Assembly (NCBI GenBank): GCA_950022655.1 | Contig: OX465584.1 | Span: 3,667,694 to 3,731,693 of the forward strand | Reading direction: 5' to 3' | Length of the DNA stretch: 64,000 bases | Source: Alentia gelatinosa | Taxonomy: Eukaryota > Annelida > Polychaeta > Phyllodocida > Polynoidae | Shown here: one piece after another, positions 10,921-21,205 of the stretch | Layout: each line of letters begins with the position of its first letter | How positions within the stretch are numbered: the stretch's first letter is position 1 | Notes under the pieces: model-generated | Databases searched by the model: none | What the model saw: the letters and a program-made list of their open reading frames with translations, nothing else | What the model was told of the DNA's origin: nothing | Program-made: the position numbers and the translations under genes

Positions 10921-11074
10921 TTATATGTCTATATATGTCCGTATCTCCTACGCATACCGGCCACTGCTACCCATGTCGTATTTATGGACGTACGTCATAC
11001 TGTGACGTACGGGGTAGGTGATCACGTGACTAGGTAACATTTCCCAATTTTAGGTATATAAACAGGTTGTCTGT

Positions 11075-11235
11075 CCATCAAAATATTTTGTAAAAGTTAT
11101 TGATCAGATACACCCCTCTTCCTTCGGCATCGGGATGTATCTGATTGATAACTTTACCGCGTGTTTTGAAGTACGACGACAGTAAGCCTATTTCCGTATA
11201 ATATACCATATTAGGTGTTTGGCAAAGTTCTCCAA
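11075..11235 (+). repeat. Foldback repeat related to 31550-31800 and 35020-35130
   Basis: TTATTGATCAGATACACCCC and GGGATGTATCTGATTGATAA form inverted arms around CTTCCTTCGGCAT. Similar arms with a CTCYGCCTTC core occur near 31590-31670, and half of one near 35020-35060. This looks like a foldback family; I cannot assign it to a superfamily. Confidence 0.5.
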
Positions 11236-11289
11236 TGTAAACCCCATCCCTCACTCTGCGCTCCTATAACCAAGGATACAAGTTGCGGG

Positions 11290-11560
11290 CAGGGAAAAAA
11301 GTAGAAATGTCTCTGTGTAGATGTTTCTGCCTCAGAGAATCCAGGAAAACTTGGATAATATGTCCTTGACGGCCATGGTATGGGGCTGAGGGTCTATGGG
11401 GAGGTTCAAACCACTGTTTTATTAGCGTAAATGAGGTCATATCAATATGATCTTTCTTTGAGGCAAGTTCAAACAAATTAAAGATACTGAATATGAAGAA
11501 AGTGGATTTCCACGGAAAATGGGAAACTGACACCTCTGTACATGTAGATCCTTTTCTGTA
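11290..11560 (+). repeat. Interspersed repeat family D, copy 1
   Basis: The landmark order is TGGGGCTGAGGGTCTATGGG, AACCACTGTTTTATT, then GATTTCCACGGAAAATGG and AACTGACACCTCTG. The same order recurs at 16850-16970 (partial), 27600-27860, 43735-43960, 50390-50620 and 62160-62335, with fragments at 18725-18790 and 55890-56070. Open frames here are not conserved between copies, so I read it as a non-coding dispersed repeat. Confidence 0.6.
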
Positions 11561-11702
11561 CGCCATAGAGATCCAGGAACGCTGTGGATCAACTTTATTT
11601 ACCTCTTACGGACGCCCTTATGGACGGCTAATAGTAATTACTAATACGGTCTTAATGAACAGACTTGAATATCATTAAACGAAAACCCTTGTACGAGGTA
11701 TA

Positions 11703-11750
11703 GAAAGGGGTCCTAGATCCTAGATTATTAAACAGACCCCTGTATACGTT
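11703..11750 (+). repeat. Single-copy relative of the 47-bp satellite unit
   Basis: TCCTAGATTATTAAACAGAC, then CCCTG, matches the core of the array at 19075-20180, which is 7 kb away. Only one unit is present, abutting the G-rich array. Confidence 0.65.
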
Positions 11751-11759
11751 GACGTTTAG

Positions 11760-12592
11760 GTGAGGAAGCTGGTGGGGCGGGGTGGTGGGCGGGTGGTGGC
11801 GGGTGGCGGGGTGGCGGGTGGGACATGGGGCGGGGTGGCGGGTGGGACGTGGGGCGGGGTGGCGGGTGGCGGGGTGGCGGGTGGTGGGTGGGACGTGGGG
11901 CGGGGTGGCGGGTGGGACGTGGGGCGGGGTGGCGGGTGGGACGTGGGGCGGGGTGGCGGGTGGCGGGGTGGCGGGTGGGCATTACGTGGGGCGGGGTGGC
12001 GGGTGGCGGGTGGGACGTGGGGTTGGGTGGCGGGTGGGACGTGGGGCGGGGTGGCGGGTGGCGGGTGGTGGCGGGTGGTGGGTGGGACGTGGGGCGGGGT
12101 GGCGGGTGGGACGTGGGGCGGGGTGGCGGGTGGGACGTGGGGCAGGGTGGCGGGTGGCGGGGTGGCGGGTGGGCATTACGTGGGGCGGGGTGGCGGGTGG
12201 CGGGTGGCGGGTGGGACGTGGGGCGGGGTGGCGGGTGGGACGTGGGGCGGGGTGGCGGGTGGCGGGGTGGCGGGTGGGCATTACGTGGGGCGGGGTGGCG
12301 GGTGGCGGGTGGGACGTGGGGTTGGGTGGCGGGTGGGACGTGGGGCGGGGTGGCGGGTGGTGGCGGGTGGTGGGTGGGACGTGGGGCGGGGTGGCGGGTG
12401 GGACGTGGGGCGGGGTGGCGGGTGGGACGTGGGGCGGGGTGGCGGGTGGCGGGGTGGCGGGTGGGCATTACGTGGGGGGGGGGTGGCGGGTGGCGGGTGG
12501 CGGGTGGGACGTGGGGCGGGGTGGCGGGTGGCGGGGTGGCGGGTGGGCATTACGGGGGCGGGGTGGCGGGTGGGACGTGGGGCGGGGTGTCT
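11760..12592 (+). repeat. G-rich minisatellite (GGCGGGTGGGACGTGGGGCG)
   Basis: The core unit is about 24 bp of GTGGGGCGGGGTGGCGGGTG plus GGAC, with shorter spacer variants. Blocks with CATTACG recur, and one longer block repeats about 299 bp apart (11981 and 12280). Long open frames on both strands and in all plus frames are compositional. Runs of G spaced by 1-3 bases over 0.8 kb make the plus strand a strong predicted G-quadruplex former. Confidence 0.9.
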
Positions 12593-12779
12593 GCGGGACT
12601 CAGGTCTCACCTTGCAGTGTACACGCCGGTCCTCTGGAGGCGGTGGGTGACAGGTGTCGGACGCTCCCCACGACCCCATTCCTCTGGGCGGGTAATGTGC
12701 GGGTCAGGTTGAGGCAGCTCTTCTGTGAGCAGCTCGCCAGGTACCGAGCTCCAGTGCTGAGCAGATCCTGAGTAAGTCC

Positions 12780-13045
12780 CGTCCTTTATCTCACCCCTGG
12801 TATCTTTATCCCAACGTTATTCCCATAGGCTTAACATTGGGAACTCGTTCTCCGTGCCCGTACGAGTATTGTAGTCCGTTCTCCATGGTCTGTATCCTGT
12901 GTGTCGTCCATTCTCTTAATGTGTATAGGTGTGACATAAATAAATAAAGTAACTTATTTTGGTAAAAGTCGTTGTTCTTCAACTCGTTTGAATGCTATGT
13001 TATATTCATTCGGCTGACGGCCCGTTCATATCACTTCGCATGCAG
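12780..13045 (+). mobile_element. Foldback element family A, copy 2
   Basis: Starts TATCTCACCCCTGGTATC and contains CCATAGGCTTAACATTGGG and GTTCTCCATGGTCTGTATCC. It ends in the internal inverted segment (CGTTTGAATGCTATG, then CATATCACTTCGCATG). Same family as 2250-2536 and 61670-61990. No coding capacity. Confidence 0.7.
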
Positions 13046-13954
13046 TTCTGTATAAATCCGGACGCTGTGATAACATAGGAGCAGGTCTTCAAAGTGGTGA
13101 GCAGGTTGTGGGCAGGTCCAGTTATGTCTGTAATGCAACGACTCCTCTGAATGAAGATGACATGCACATCTCCACTGCTGCACACCTTCCAGCGGGTCTG
13201 TGAGGCAATGGCTCATAGAGTAAATTACATTGCTTCATACACTGCTATCACAGTAGTGTATCATGCCTGTATCTCACCTTTTGGGGCAGCTTTGTTAAGA
13301 AGTAGCTCCTCTGTGTGAATACGTATATCTCTACCACCAGACACTCCTGAGCAGTCTGTAAGTGAACGGCTCATAGAGTGAATAGAACTGCCTCCATTGG
13401 TGAGCTGCTCTTATAGATATTTGCCAATTAGACTCGTTCACATAACTCATAACACGAGGGCTGCTACTCCCCGTGGTCAGAAAGTTACCAGGAATTATCC
13501 TATGAACGTCTACCATAGTAGTGTATGGTGGGTCTGGTATCTTTGTGGGAGCTTCATTAAGAAGTGTAGTTATCAACTGTCCCATGAGCAGCTCATGACA
13601 GTAATATATGTATATGAGTGGTATCGGCATGAACTCTAATTACTCTGTCCTTCATAGGGCATGCAACCAGGCATTAGTATGCAGGTATTTGAGGAATGCA
13701 ATTAGCTCCGTGTGCAGATCTCCATGTGGGGTGTTTTATAAGTGTGTCGGTGGTGTTTTACATCATAGCCTGGTTCATGAAGGGCGAGCTGAAACCTACA
13801 CAAGTCATATCATGGCGAGATCAAACACAAGCATGACAGACAAGCAGGAAACAGCGGGGCAACTGAGCCTCAAACCCCAGATCCTGTGCCCCGCAGGCCA
13901 GCGTGCTACTGTACAAACTATGAGTGGCTCGCTCAAACACATATGAGCAAGTAT
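13046..13954. other. Unassigned stretch with an internal direct repeat
   Basis: Two related blocks, around 13075-13260 and 13330-13560, share GTCTGTGAGGCAATGGCTC/GTCTGTAAGTGAACGGCTC and CTCATAGAGT, suggesting an old duplication. Frames of 80-112 codons (13331-13946) on both strands show no recognisable domain. No gene is called. Confidence 0.35.
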
Positions 13955-14205
13955 AAAGGTACATATGGACACTTACTATATACCCATGCAGTATATACTA
14001 TAAATACGCACCGTTTCGCCATATAACGTAAAAATAATGTACGGACCACTGGTATGTACATTGAAAGACTACCTTCCCATGTACCTTGACTAAAATATTA
14101 GTTGTTAGGCCAAAATGAATTAATGATTTTTCCTGATTTTGGATATACATGTATAATAAATTTCTAACGACCTACCAGGCTTGTACAGCATCGTCAGGCC
14201 GTTCT
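13955..14205 (-). repeat. Second copy of the hairpin-bearing repeat (truncated)
   Basis: Minus-strand match to 1440-1640: it shares the ATACGCACCGTTTCGCCATA motif, GTACGGACCACT and CATTAATTCATTTTGGCC-like sequence. The perfect hairpin seen in copy 1 is not preserved; only parts of one arm (GCTTGTACAGCAT) remain. Confidence 0.6.
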
Positions 14206-14302
14206 TTATGAATGCTCTCCTGTGTAGCGGCTCCCTGTGCACGTATATCCTCCGGGCAGGTGCCGAGCGGTATCTGTGACAAGGGGATGCATGCCGAGCA
14301 GC

Positions 14303-14524
14303 TCACTGAGTCACTCACTGAGTCACTCACTGAGCACCTCACTGAGTCACTAACTGAGTCACTCACTGAGTCACTCACTGAGTCACTCACTGAGCAGCTC
14401 ACTGAGTCACTCACTGAGTCACTCACTGAGTCACTCACTGAGTCACTCACTGAGTCACTCACTGAGTCACTCACTGAGTCACTCACTGAGTCACTCACTG
14501 AGTCACTCACTGAGTCACTCACTC
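14303..14524 (+). repeat. 12-bp array with 16 perfect TGAGTCA sites
   Basis: The unit is CTCACTGAGTCA, repeated with occasional CTGAGCAC/CTGAGCAG variants. Sixteen exact TGAGTCA strings lie between 14307 and 14517, most at 12-bp spacing, plus one TGACTCA at about 14549. TGASTCA is the consensus for AP-1 (bZIP) proteins. Frames are open on both strands (112 and 138 codons) only because 12 is divisible by 3. Confidence 0.9.
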
Positions 14525-14934
14525 GCGGGGAACACCTCACCAGCAGCTGACTCAGCCGAGCCTCCTGTCCTAGCTCCACACTGAGCATCCAGAGTCACCA
14601 TCCTACCATCCTCCATTAGTGATGGCAGATGGAGGATCCTGTGCTCAGTGTATCTCTATATGGAAACTAATTAAACACTGCCAAGTTATAAAAGATTATC
14701 TCCGATATAAACCAATAACAGGGGGCGGCGACGCTGCCGGGTTCATAAAAAACACCTTAAGTATTTCGCTGAGAATCACCTGCTAAATAACCAAAAAACT
14801 AATAAAATTTAAAAAATAAACAGCATGGCTTTCTTACGGGCACATTTTATTTTCCGGTGATTTATCATGGCCCTGAGCGACGACTATTCGGTGGACTTTA
14901 CAGCACCATCTCGGTCCAGGCTAGAGTGGGCTTC

Positions 14935-15360
14935 TGAAATGTTAAGAGAAGGACTGGCTTTTGATATAGCAGTAAATCTACCACTGCTGGGGATGAAGGA
15001 GAAAGGTGGCTGCACACCACACCACATAGACATGGTATGAGAAGGACTGGTCTTTGATATAGCAGTAAATCTACCACTGCTGGGGATGAAGGAGAAAGGT
15101 GGCTGCACACCACACCACATAGACATGGTATGAGAAGGACTGGCCTTTGATATAGCAGTAAGTCTACCACTGCTGGGGATGAAGGAAAAAGGTGGCTGTT
15201 TGCCACATAGACATGTATGAGAAGGACTTTGATATTTGGCCTTTGATATAGCAGTAAATCTACCATAGCTGAAGGACAAAGGTGACTGCAGTGGGACTTG
15301 AACCCACAACCTTGGCATTACCATTCAAGTGCATACAATACTGACCTAACTGCCCAACCC
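14935..15360 (-). mobile_element. SINE family 1 copy with amplified 93-bp body units
   Basis: On the minus strand the tRNA-like head has GGGTTCAAGTCCC (B-box type, near 15294-15306). The body segment with AGTGGTAGATTTACTGC is repeated about four times at roughly 93 bp. The 146- and 122-codon minus-strand frames exist because 93 is divisible by 3; the same frames recur in the amplified copy at 46620-47215. It is SINE-derived and probably non-coding. Confidence 0.75.
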
Positions 15361-15464
15361 TGTACTAAATGATCTCCTACCTGGATGCACAATCTAATGT
15401 GTCTGGATCATCAACAACGGGATGGTAGGACGGGTCAACTTACCTGAAAAAGACAAAAGAGTAT
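15361..15464 (+). repeat. Duplicated segment shared with 47207-47310
   Basis: The block from AATGATCTCCTACC through GTCTGGATCATCAACAACGG to CTTACCTGAAAAAGACAAAA is almost identical to 47213-47305. Together with the neighbouring amplified SINEs, it shows that 14935-15500 and about 46700-47380 are two copies of one duplicated segment. Confidence 0.8.
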
Positions 15465-15985
15465 GCATGAAGACAGAGATGATGATAAACTGGCCACATG
15501 AAGACAGAGATGACGATAAACCGGTCACATGAAGACAGAGATGACGATAAACCGGTCACATGAAGACAGAGATGACGATAAACCGGTCACATGACGATAA
15601 ACCGGTCACATGAAGACAGAGATGACGATAAACCGGTCACATGAAGACAGAGATGACGATAAACCGGTCACATGAAGACAGAGATGACGATAAACCGGTC
15701 ACATGAAGACAGAGATGACGATAAACCGGTCACATGAAGACAGAGATGACGATAAACCGGTCACATGAAGACAGAGATGACGATAAACCGGTCACATGAA
15801 GACAGAGATGACGATAAACCGGTCACATGAAGACAGAGACGACGATAAACCGGTCACATGACGACAGAGATGACAATAAACCGGTCACATGAAGACAGAG
15901 TTGACGATAAACAGGTCACATGAAGACAGAGGTGACGATAAACCGGTCACATGAAGACAGAGATGACGATAAACCGGTCACATGA
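15465..15985 (+). repeat. 31-bp minisatellite, about 16 units
   Basis: The unit is CATGAAGACAGAGATGACG followed by ATAAACCGGTCA. One unit near 15590 is shortened. The paralogous segment at 47311-47341 carries exactly one unit in the same flanking context (GAAAGGCAATCAGC on the right), so the array expanded in place after duplication, or contracted in the other copy. Confidence 0.9.
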
Positions 15986-16049
15986 AAGGCAATCAGCCAA
16001 CAGCGATGACAGAGAGGAGGATGTTGTGGAAAGGGGGCTGCAGTGGGAC

Positions 16050-16575
16050 TTAAAGGCATATCCTACAATTCACAGTGGCGCCACCTGGTGATTTTGAAAT
16101 AATGTCAATTTTTAGTCAAAACTGGTTTCTTGGGATTCATTCTAGTTCTACATGAGTAAATCTAACATTTTGTCCAGTTTTTCCAATCTCAGTAAGTAAA
16201 ATAGGCCAATTTGCATTTCCTTAATTTACATAGGAAATCAACTGAAAATATGGTTTTCTTCAATTCTTTCAAAAACAAGGACGGTGACCTATGATTTTTA
16301 AAACATAAATAAGTTATACTATATATGTACTATATTCTGTGAAAATTTGAGGAAAATGACAGGGTTTTACTATATGAAAAAATACTTTTTAGAATTTCTG
16401 TATATTCTTATATTAAATTATCATCATATTGATCTATAAATCAAAAACTAGCACGGTGACCCCTGATTTTTAAGTTAGATACGTGTACTACAACACTTAG
16501 AGATCATCATATTCAAATTTTGGGAAAATGACATGGGTTTTAATTTTCAAGCCAAATTGTCCGATATGCCTTTAA
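16050..16575 (+). mobile_element. TTAA-flanked MITE, copy 2 (complete)
   Basis: Starts TTAAAGGCATATCCTACAAT and ends with GTCCGATATGCCTTTAA. The 21-bp ends are inverted repeats with two mismatches and TTAA lies at both edges. It sits inside SINE-like sequence (GCTGCAGTGGGAC on the left, AGCAGTACTTTGACCACTC on the right), so the empty site can be rebuilt. The interior is AT-rich and non-coding. A CTCF-like string, CAGTGGCGCCACCTGGTG, lies near the left end (16073-16090). Confidence 0.8.
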
Positions 16576-17397
16576 AAGCAGTACTTTGACCACTCAGCAT
16601 ATACATTGATCTCCATGATCCTATAGAGTAGATAAACGCAACAGCAAACTCAACCGTGCATCGGACAGCTTAGCTTGGCCTGCTACTAATCCCATTTACT
16701 TAATCTAGTGTGGCAGAGGAAGGAAGATGCATAACACTGATATGCTTTTACGGGTATCATAATATATGCATATTTGCGAAAGGATAATCCATGAGACTAT
16801 ATTCATAGATGTCATTTGGGGTAAAAAAAAAAAAAAAGAGAATTTGCTGCTTCAGTGAAACTAAGAATATCGGGAAAACTTGTCCTTATTAGATACAGCA
16901 TGAGGCTGAGGTTCTGTGGCGAGTTTAAAACCACTATTTTATTGGAGTGAATGAAGCTCAATTAACTCTTTACGGACGACCGCCTAGCTGTGGCTATGGG
17001 TTTGTATTATACGCTTTGCTATGGGCAACCACATCTATTTCATATATACATGTACCTTGATCAGATCTAGTTTTCAACAAAATAAGCAAATTCGATTTTA
17101 TTTCCTTTAAAAATCCATGATTTCAGAATTGACAAAATGATGCCTGTACGCTAATAGCAGGGTTTACAGTTGGGGTAGGTCAAAAAGGTTGAAAGGCGGC
17201 AGGTCTATACCTTGCGGGTCAAAGGAGTGTGTGACGAAGCACATTTGTGAGAGCGAAGCTAGGTGGGCAAGGGTATAATCCCACAGGTCGCCCCACCTGC
17301 TTGAAGATTATCTAAAAGTAACCCCCATAGATAGATAGTATTTTAAAAGAAAATGGACTCCTGGGAAAAAAAAAAAAAAAAAAATTGTAACCCTGAA
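16576..17397. other. Mostly unassigned; family D fragment and poly(A)
   Basis: A family D fragment lies at about 16850-16970 (CATGAGGCTGAGGTTCTGTG, AACCACTATTTTATTGG). Runs of A occur at 16826-16837 and 17369-17384. The rest shows no repeat match in the window and no recognisable coding. Confidence 0.4.
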
Positions 17398-17735
17398 ATA
17401 TTAGAGGGAAACTATGTTCCGGTGAAAGGAAGTCAAAGTTAGAGGTAAGGCTTGGAAAAATTACTGCCCAAGGCCCTGGCCGCGGGCAGTAATTTTTCCA
17501 AGCCTTACCGAGTAATTTTGACTTCCTTTCACTGGTACTTGGTTTCCCTATTCCTATATACCTTCAAATGTGGTTTAATAAGAGACAATCTGATTGGTCT
17601 AAATGTCAACCTTGGGTAGTATACGGCAACCTTGGGTAGTATACCAACCTTGGGTAGTATCAGATAGTTACTCCACCCCCCAGAGCGTGGTGTAAGCATA
17701 GAGTGTACAGCCATAGGTATATAGGAATAGAACAT
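17398..17735 (+). mobile_element. Foldback element family C, copy 1, with inner tandem repeat
   Basis: A long hairpin lies at about 17422-17535: arms GGAAGTCAAAGTTA / TAATTTTGACTTCC and GGCTTGGAAAAATTACTGCC / GGCAGTAATTTTTCCAAGCC. Downstream, CAACCTTGGGTAGTAT is repeated three to four times (17605-17660). The element ends near GGTATATAGGAATAG. The whole order recurs at 49875-50340, including the small tandem repeat. It is a tandem-repeat-bearing MITE-like element without coding capacity. Confidence 0.75.
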
Positions 17736-17766
17736 CCCTCAACCCCTTGGGGTTGTTTTCTCCAAA

Positions 17767-17925
17767 AGCCCCCCCCCCCCCCCCACCCCTCATGGAAACA
17801 CAAAAATGAGGGGCCCACTACACAAACCCCCCATGGCAACCCCCACCCCCACCCCAACCCCCTTGGACATAATAGAAGAAAACAACATACAACCCCCCCC
17901 CCCAAAAAAAAAAGTCCCCCCACCA
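17767..17925. repeat. Low-complexity poly(C)/CCCCA/poly(A) tract
   Basis: Runs of 9-17 C, CCCCAC-rich stretches and a run of A. Open frames here on both strands are compositional. Confidence 0.8.
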
Positions 17926-17989
17926 TAGAAAAACCAAGAGACTATTATAGGGTATACTTTTACATGAACTGGATACACTAACCTATTTA

Positions 17990-19074
17990 TGTTTCCAATG
18001 TAAAATTCAATATATTTATAAATAATGGTATAAGAAAGGTACAAATAATTCTCTTCATCATAGTCAACATCTAAGCCTACATATATCTTTGCTATAAATC
18101 TTTAAATATTACATTTTCTATGAGAAGTGTTAGTGGGCAAATTCGACATGGTATCCCCCATAACAAATGACCTTTTTCGCCACATTGGTCCACCAACAGT
18201 CTCCCCCCCCCTCGAAAAATGACCCACTAATGAGCGGGAACAGACTGGAGCTTGACTGAGCTGGTGCTTGGTGACTCACCACATACTTATATAGTAGGGC
18301 ATTGAAAACCAACGGGAACAAGCTTGCACAAGGGCTAGACATTCTAGCCAATCATATGGCTGGAAATATTCAGTGCAGTGGTGAATTTGCTGAGATTTGG
18401 CAGATTCTCAACCGATCAGCTGAAGGTTGAGGTGGAAGGCAGGCAAGGAGAAAGGGGCTGTGGGTAGCAGCCTACTGCTGGGGGTGAACAGCTGGACATT
18501 TATGGAAGGTTGAATAATACATGTGAATTCTTTGTTAATAATATGTATCTGTAGTTTCTAAATTAGCTGAATAAGTGGATGACCTGGCCTTGGCCTGGAC
18601 GAAAATGTTGAAATCACACCAAATAGTGGAAGTCTGTAAACCCTGAATAGCGCGGTTATGCCTCCAGGGATCACGCATCCTAACAGGGTTAATATAACTT
18701 TTGTTTTACACACGAAAAATATTTCTTATATATTGAAAATGGAAACGTGGATTTCCATGGAACAGTGGAAAACATCCACTGACAAAGTTACACATCAGGG
18801 ACCGTGGTTTTTCAACCGTCTTGAATCTTTAATAATCGCTATTAACGACTACCCCATCTAAAAACGGAATGCTATATTGTATGGCTCATCAGTATGGGGA
18901 CTATCTTTTTGCTCTCCAGCACACAGGGACTATTTCCCCGTAATCACTGGTTTTGAGGATGTAATCGATTGTTTCAAAGCCGTAAATAATGGTTATGGTT
19001 TCTGAAAACATAGTAACAATGGTTGGTGGTTTATTGTGGCCTCATCCATTCTCAGTGGGGACTTTGTAAACAAT
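17990..19074. other. Unassigned stretch with small repeat fragments
   Basis: A family D-like piece with GGATTTCCATGGAACAGTGG is at 18750-18770. Strings of the GGGACTATTTTTCC type (18890-18945) also occur near 8930. Frames under 75 codons (18130-18351, 18658-18861) show no recognisable domains. No gene is called. Confidence 0.35.
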
Positions 19075-20180
19075 TATTAAACAGGCCCCTGATCTAGCCC
19101 TGTACATTTACGATCCTAGATTATTAAACGGGCCCCTGATCTAGCCATGTACATATACGATCCTAGATTATTAAACAGGCCCCTGATCTAGCCACGTACA
19201 TGTACGATCCTAGATTATCAAACGGGCCCCTGATCTAGCCATGAACATATACGATCCTAGATTATTAAACGGGCCCCTGATCTAGCCATCTACATGTACA
19301 ATCCTAGATTATTAAACGGGCCCCTGATCTAGCCATGTACATATACGATCCTAGATTATTAAACGGGCCCCTGATCTAGCCATGCACATGTACAATCCTA
19401 GATTATTAAACGGGCCCCTGATCTAGCCATCTACATGTACGATCCTAGATTATTTAACATGCCCCTGATCTAGCCATGTACATGTACGATCCTAGATTAT
19501 TAAACAGGCCCCTGATCTAGCCATGCACATGTACGATCCTAGATTATTAAACAGGCCCCTGATCTAGCCATGTACATGTACGATCCTAGATTATTAAACG
19601 GGCCCCTGATTTACCATCTACATGTACGATCCTAAATTATTAAACGGGCCCCTGATCTAGCCATCTACATGTACGATCCTAGATTATTAAACCGGCCCCT
19701 GATCTAGCCATCTACATGTACGATCCTAGATTATTAAATGGGCCCCTGATCTAGCCATCTACATGTACGATCCTAGATTATTAAACGGGCCCCTGATCTA
19801 GCCATCTACATGTACGATCCTAGATTATTAAACGGGCCCCTGATCTAGCCATCTACATGTACGATCCTAGATTATTAAATTGGCCCCTGATCTAGCCATC
19901 TACATGTACGATCCTAGATTATTAAACGGGCCCCTGATCTAGCCATCTACATGTACGATCCTAGATTATTAAACGGGCCCCTGATCTAGCCATCTACATG
20001 TACGATCCTAGATTATTAAACGGGCCCCTGATCTAGCCATCTACATGTACGATCCTAGATTATTAAACGGGCCCCTGATCTAGCCATCTACATGTACGAT
20101 CCTAGATTATTAAACGGGCCCCTGATCTAGCCATCTACATGTACGATCCTAGATTATTAAACGGGCCCCTGATCTAGCCA
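19075..20180 (+). repeat. 47-bp satellite array, about 23 units
   Basis: The unit includes GATCCTAGATTATTAAACGG, GCCCCTGATCTAGCC and ATCTACATGTAC. The period is 47 (for example 19681 to 19728). Each unit holds GGGCCC (ApaI) and TACATGTA palindromes. Variation is concentrated in the left half (CATGTACATATAC variants), while the right half is nearly uniform. Not coding (47 is not divisible by 3). A single relative of the unit lies at 11703-11750. Confidence 0.9.
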
Positions 20181-20820
20181 CCATCCATTTCCAGCAGACA
20201 GCATTTTTGAGGCGGTGTCTCTGGTATAATCACCGACAGAAAAATAGCAGGACAAGGTCACGCTTTGAATTCCACGGGCGTCCTCTTCATGGCTGCAGGA
20301 GGTTCCCGCGTCAAAATGACTGACAGCAGACGACAAAAAGGCCACATCCTGTTGTCAACAAGTGGTACCACGTGACTCGGGGATGCCATTTATACCGCTA
20401 CTACGAGCTCCGACCCGACGCCGCAAATTGGGCGGCGCTCAAATTAGAACGCAGTTGGTGGCAAAAGGCTCTAAGTCAAAAAGGAACCAGGTCCCAGATG
20501 AAAAAGGCGTACAGCAGTATGGCTGAGTGTATGTGAGTGAGTGTGTGTGTGTGTTGTTGAGTATTTGTGTCGGCTATAAGGCTAGTTTCCATTGGCCGAC
20601 GAAAACAGCACCGATTAATTGAGTTCCAATAAAAATCTACCACCGACTGTACGTCAGTATCAAATAACCAGTGAGGGTGCATTGTAGTCACTGTTTCTAC
20701 TGTGTTTTCCAGGAATATCTCGATTTAATCTTCACTTTAAAGCCTTCAGGATCGCAGACGATATCAAAGCACCTAGACTCTGTCGTTTACACCTACCTCT
20801 TCATGAAAATCGATCATATA
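20181..20820. other. Low-repeat stretch; fragment of the GTTTCCATTGGCCGA element
   Basis: No gene recognised. The part from about 20578 (CTAGTTTCCATTGGCCGACG) to 20690 resembles the left part of the terminal-inverted-repeat element at 41757-42050. A short GTGTGTGT run is at 20535-20553. The 62-codon minus-strand frame at 20157-20345 begins in the satellite and has no known domain. Confidence 0.4.
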
Positions 20821-21205
20821 TTTGTTTGTTTGGTTTGATTTAACGTCCAGTCAACCACTATAGGTCCTTACCTGACTTTCTTAAGCTTATTTTACACATT
20901 CTATGTGATGAATTCAGGTAGAAATCTCAACCCTACACATTTACCGAGGTGAGAGTTCTTTTACTTCCCACACCACATAGACATGGTATGAGAAGGATTG
21001 GCCTTTGATATAGCAGTAAATCTATCACTGCTGGGGATGAAAGAAACAGGTGGCTGCACACCACACCACATAGACATGGTTTGAGAAGGATTGGCCTTTG
21101 ATATAGCAGTAAATCTACCACTGCTGGGGGTGGGACTTGAACCCACAAAACCTACAACCTTGTGGTTACAAGTCCAGTGCTCTAACCACTGAGCTCCCCA
21201 CACCC
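20821..21205 (-). mobile_element. SINE family 1 copy with duplicated body unit
   Basis: Minus strand: the head near 21200 reads CACTGAGCTCC on the plus strand and the B-box-like GGGTTCAAGTCCC is the inverse of 21124-21138. The body with AGTGGTAGATTTACTGC occurs twice, and the tail ends at TTTGATTTAACGTCCAG near 20840. It is an intermediate between the single-unit copy at 6555 and the 4-5-unit copies at 14935 and 46620. Confidence 0.8.

Noticed and set aside
12617..12769. A possible exon right of the G-rich array (CTCACCTTGCAG before it, GTAAGT after it)
   Set aside because: No frame is open across the whole interval with a compatible phase; the frame open to the end stops exactly at the putative donor (TGA).
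11728..12771. Long Gly/Trp/Arg- or Pro/His-rich open frames on both strands
   Set aside because: They are read from the G-rich array in every phase; composition removes stop codons. No non-repeat domain is attached.
14884..15324. 146- and 122-codon minus-strand frames with repeated SGRFTAISKASPSHTMSMW-like segments
   Set aside because: They are translations of amplified SINE body units with a period divisible by three; the same appears at 46693-47170. No sign of a host gene.
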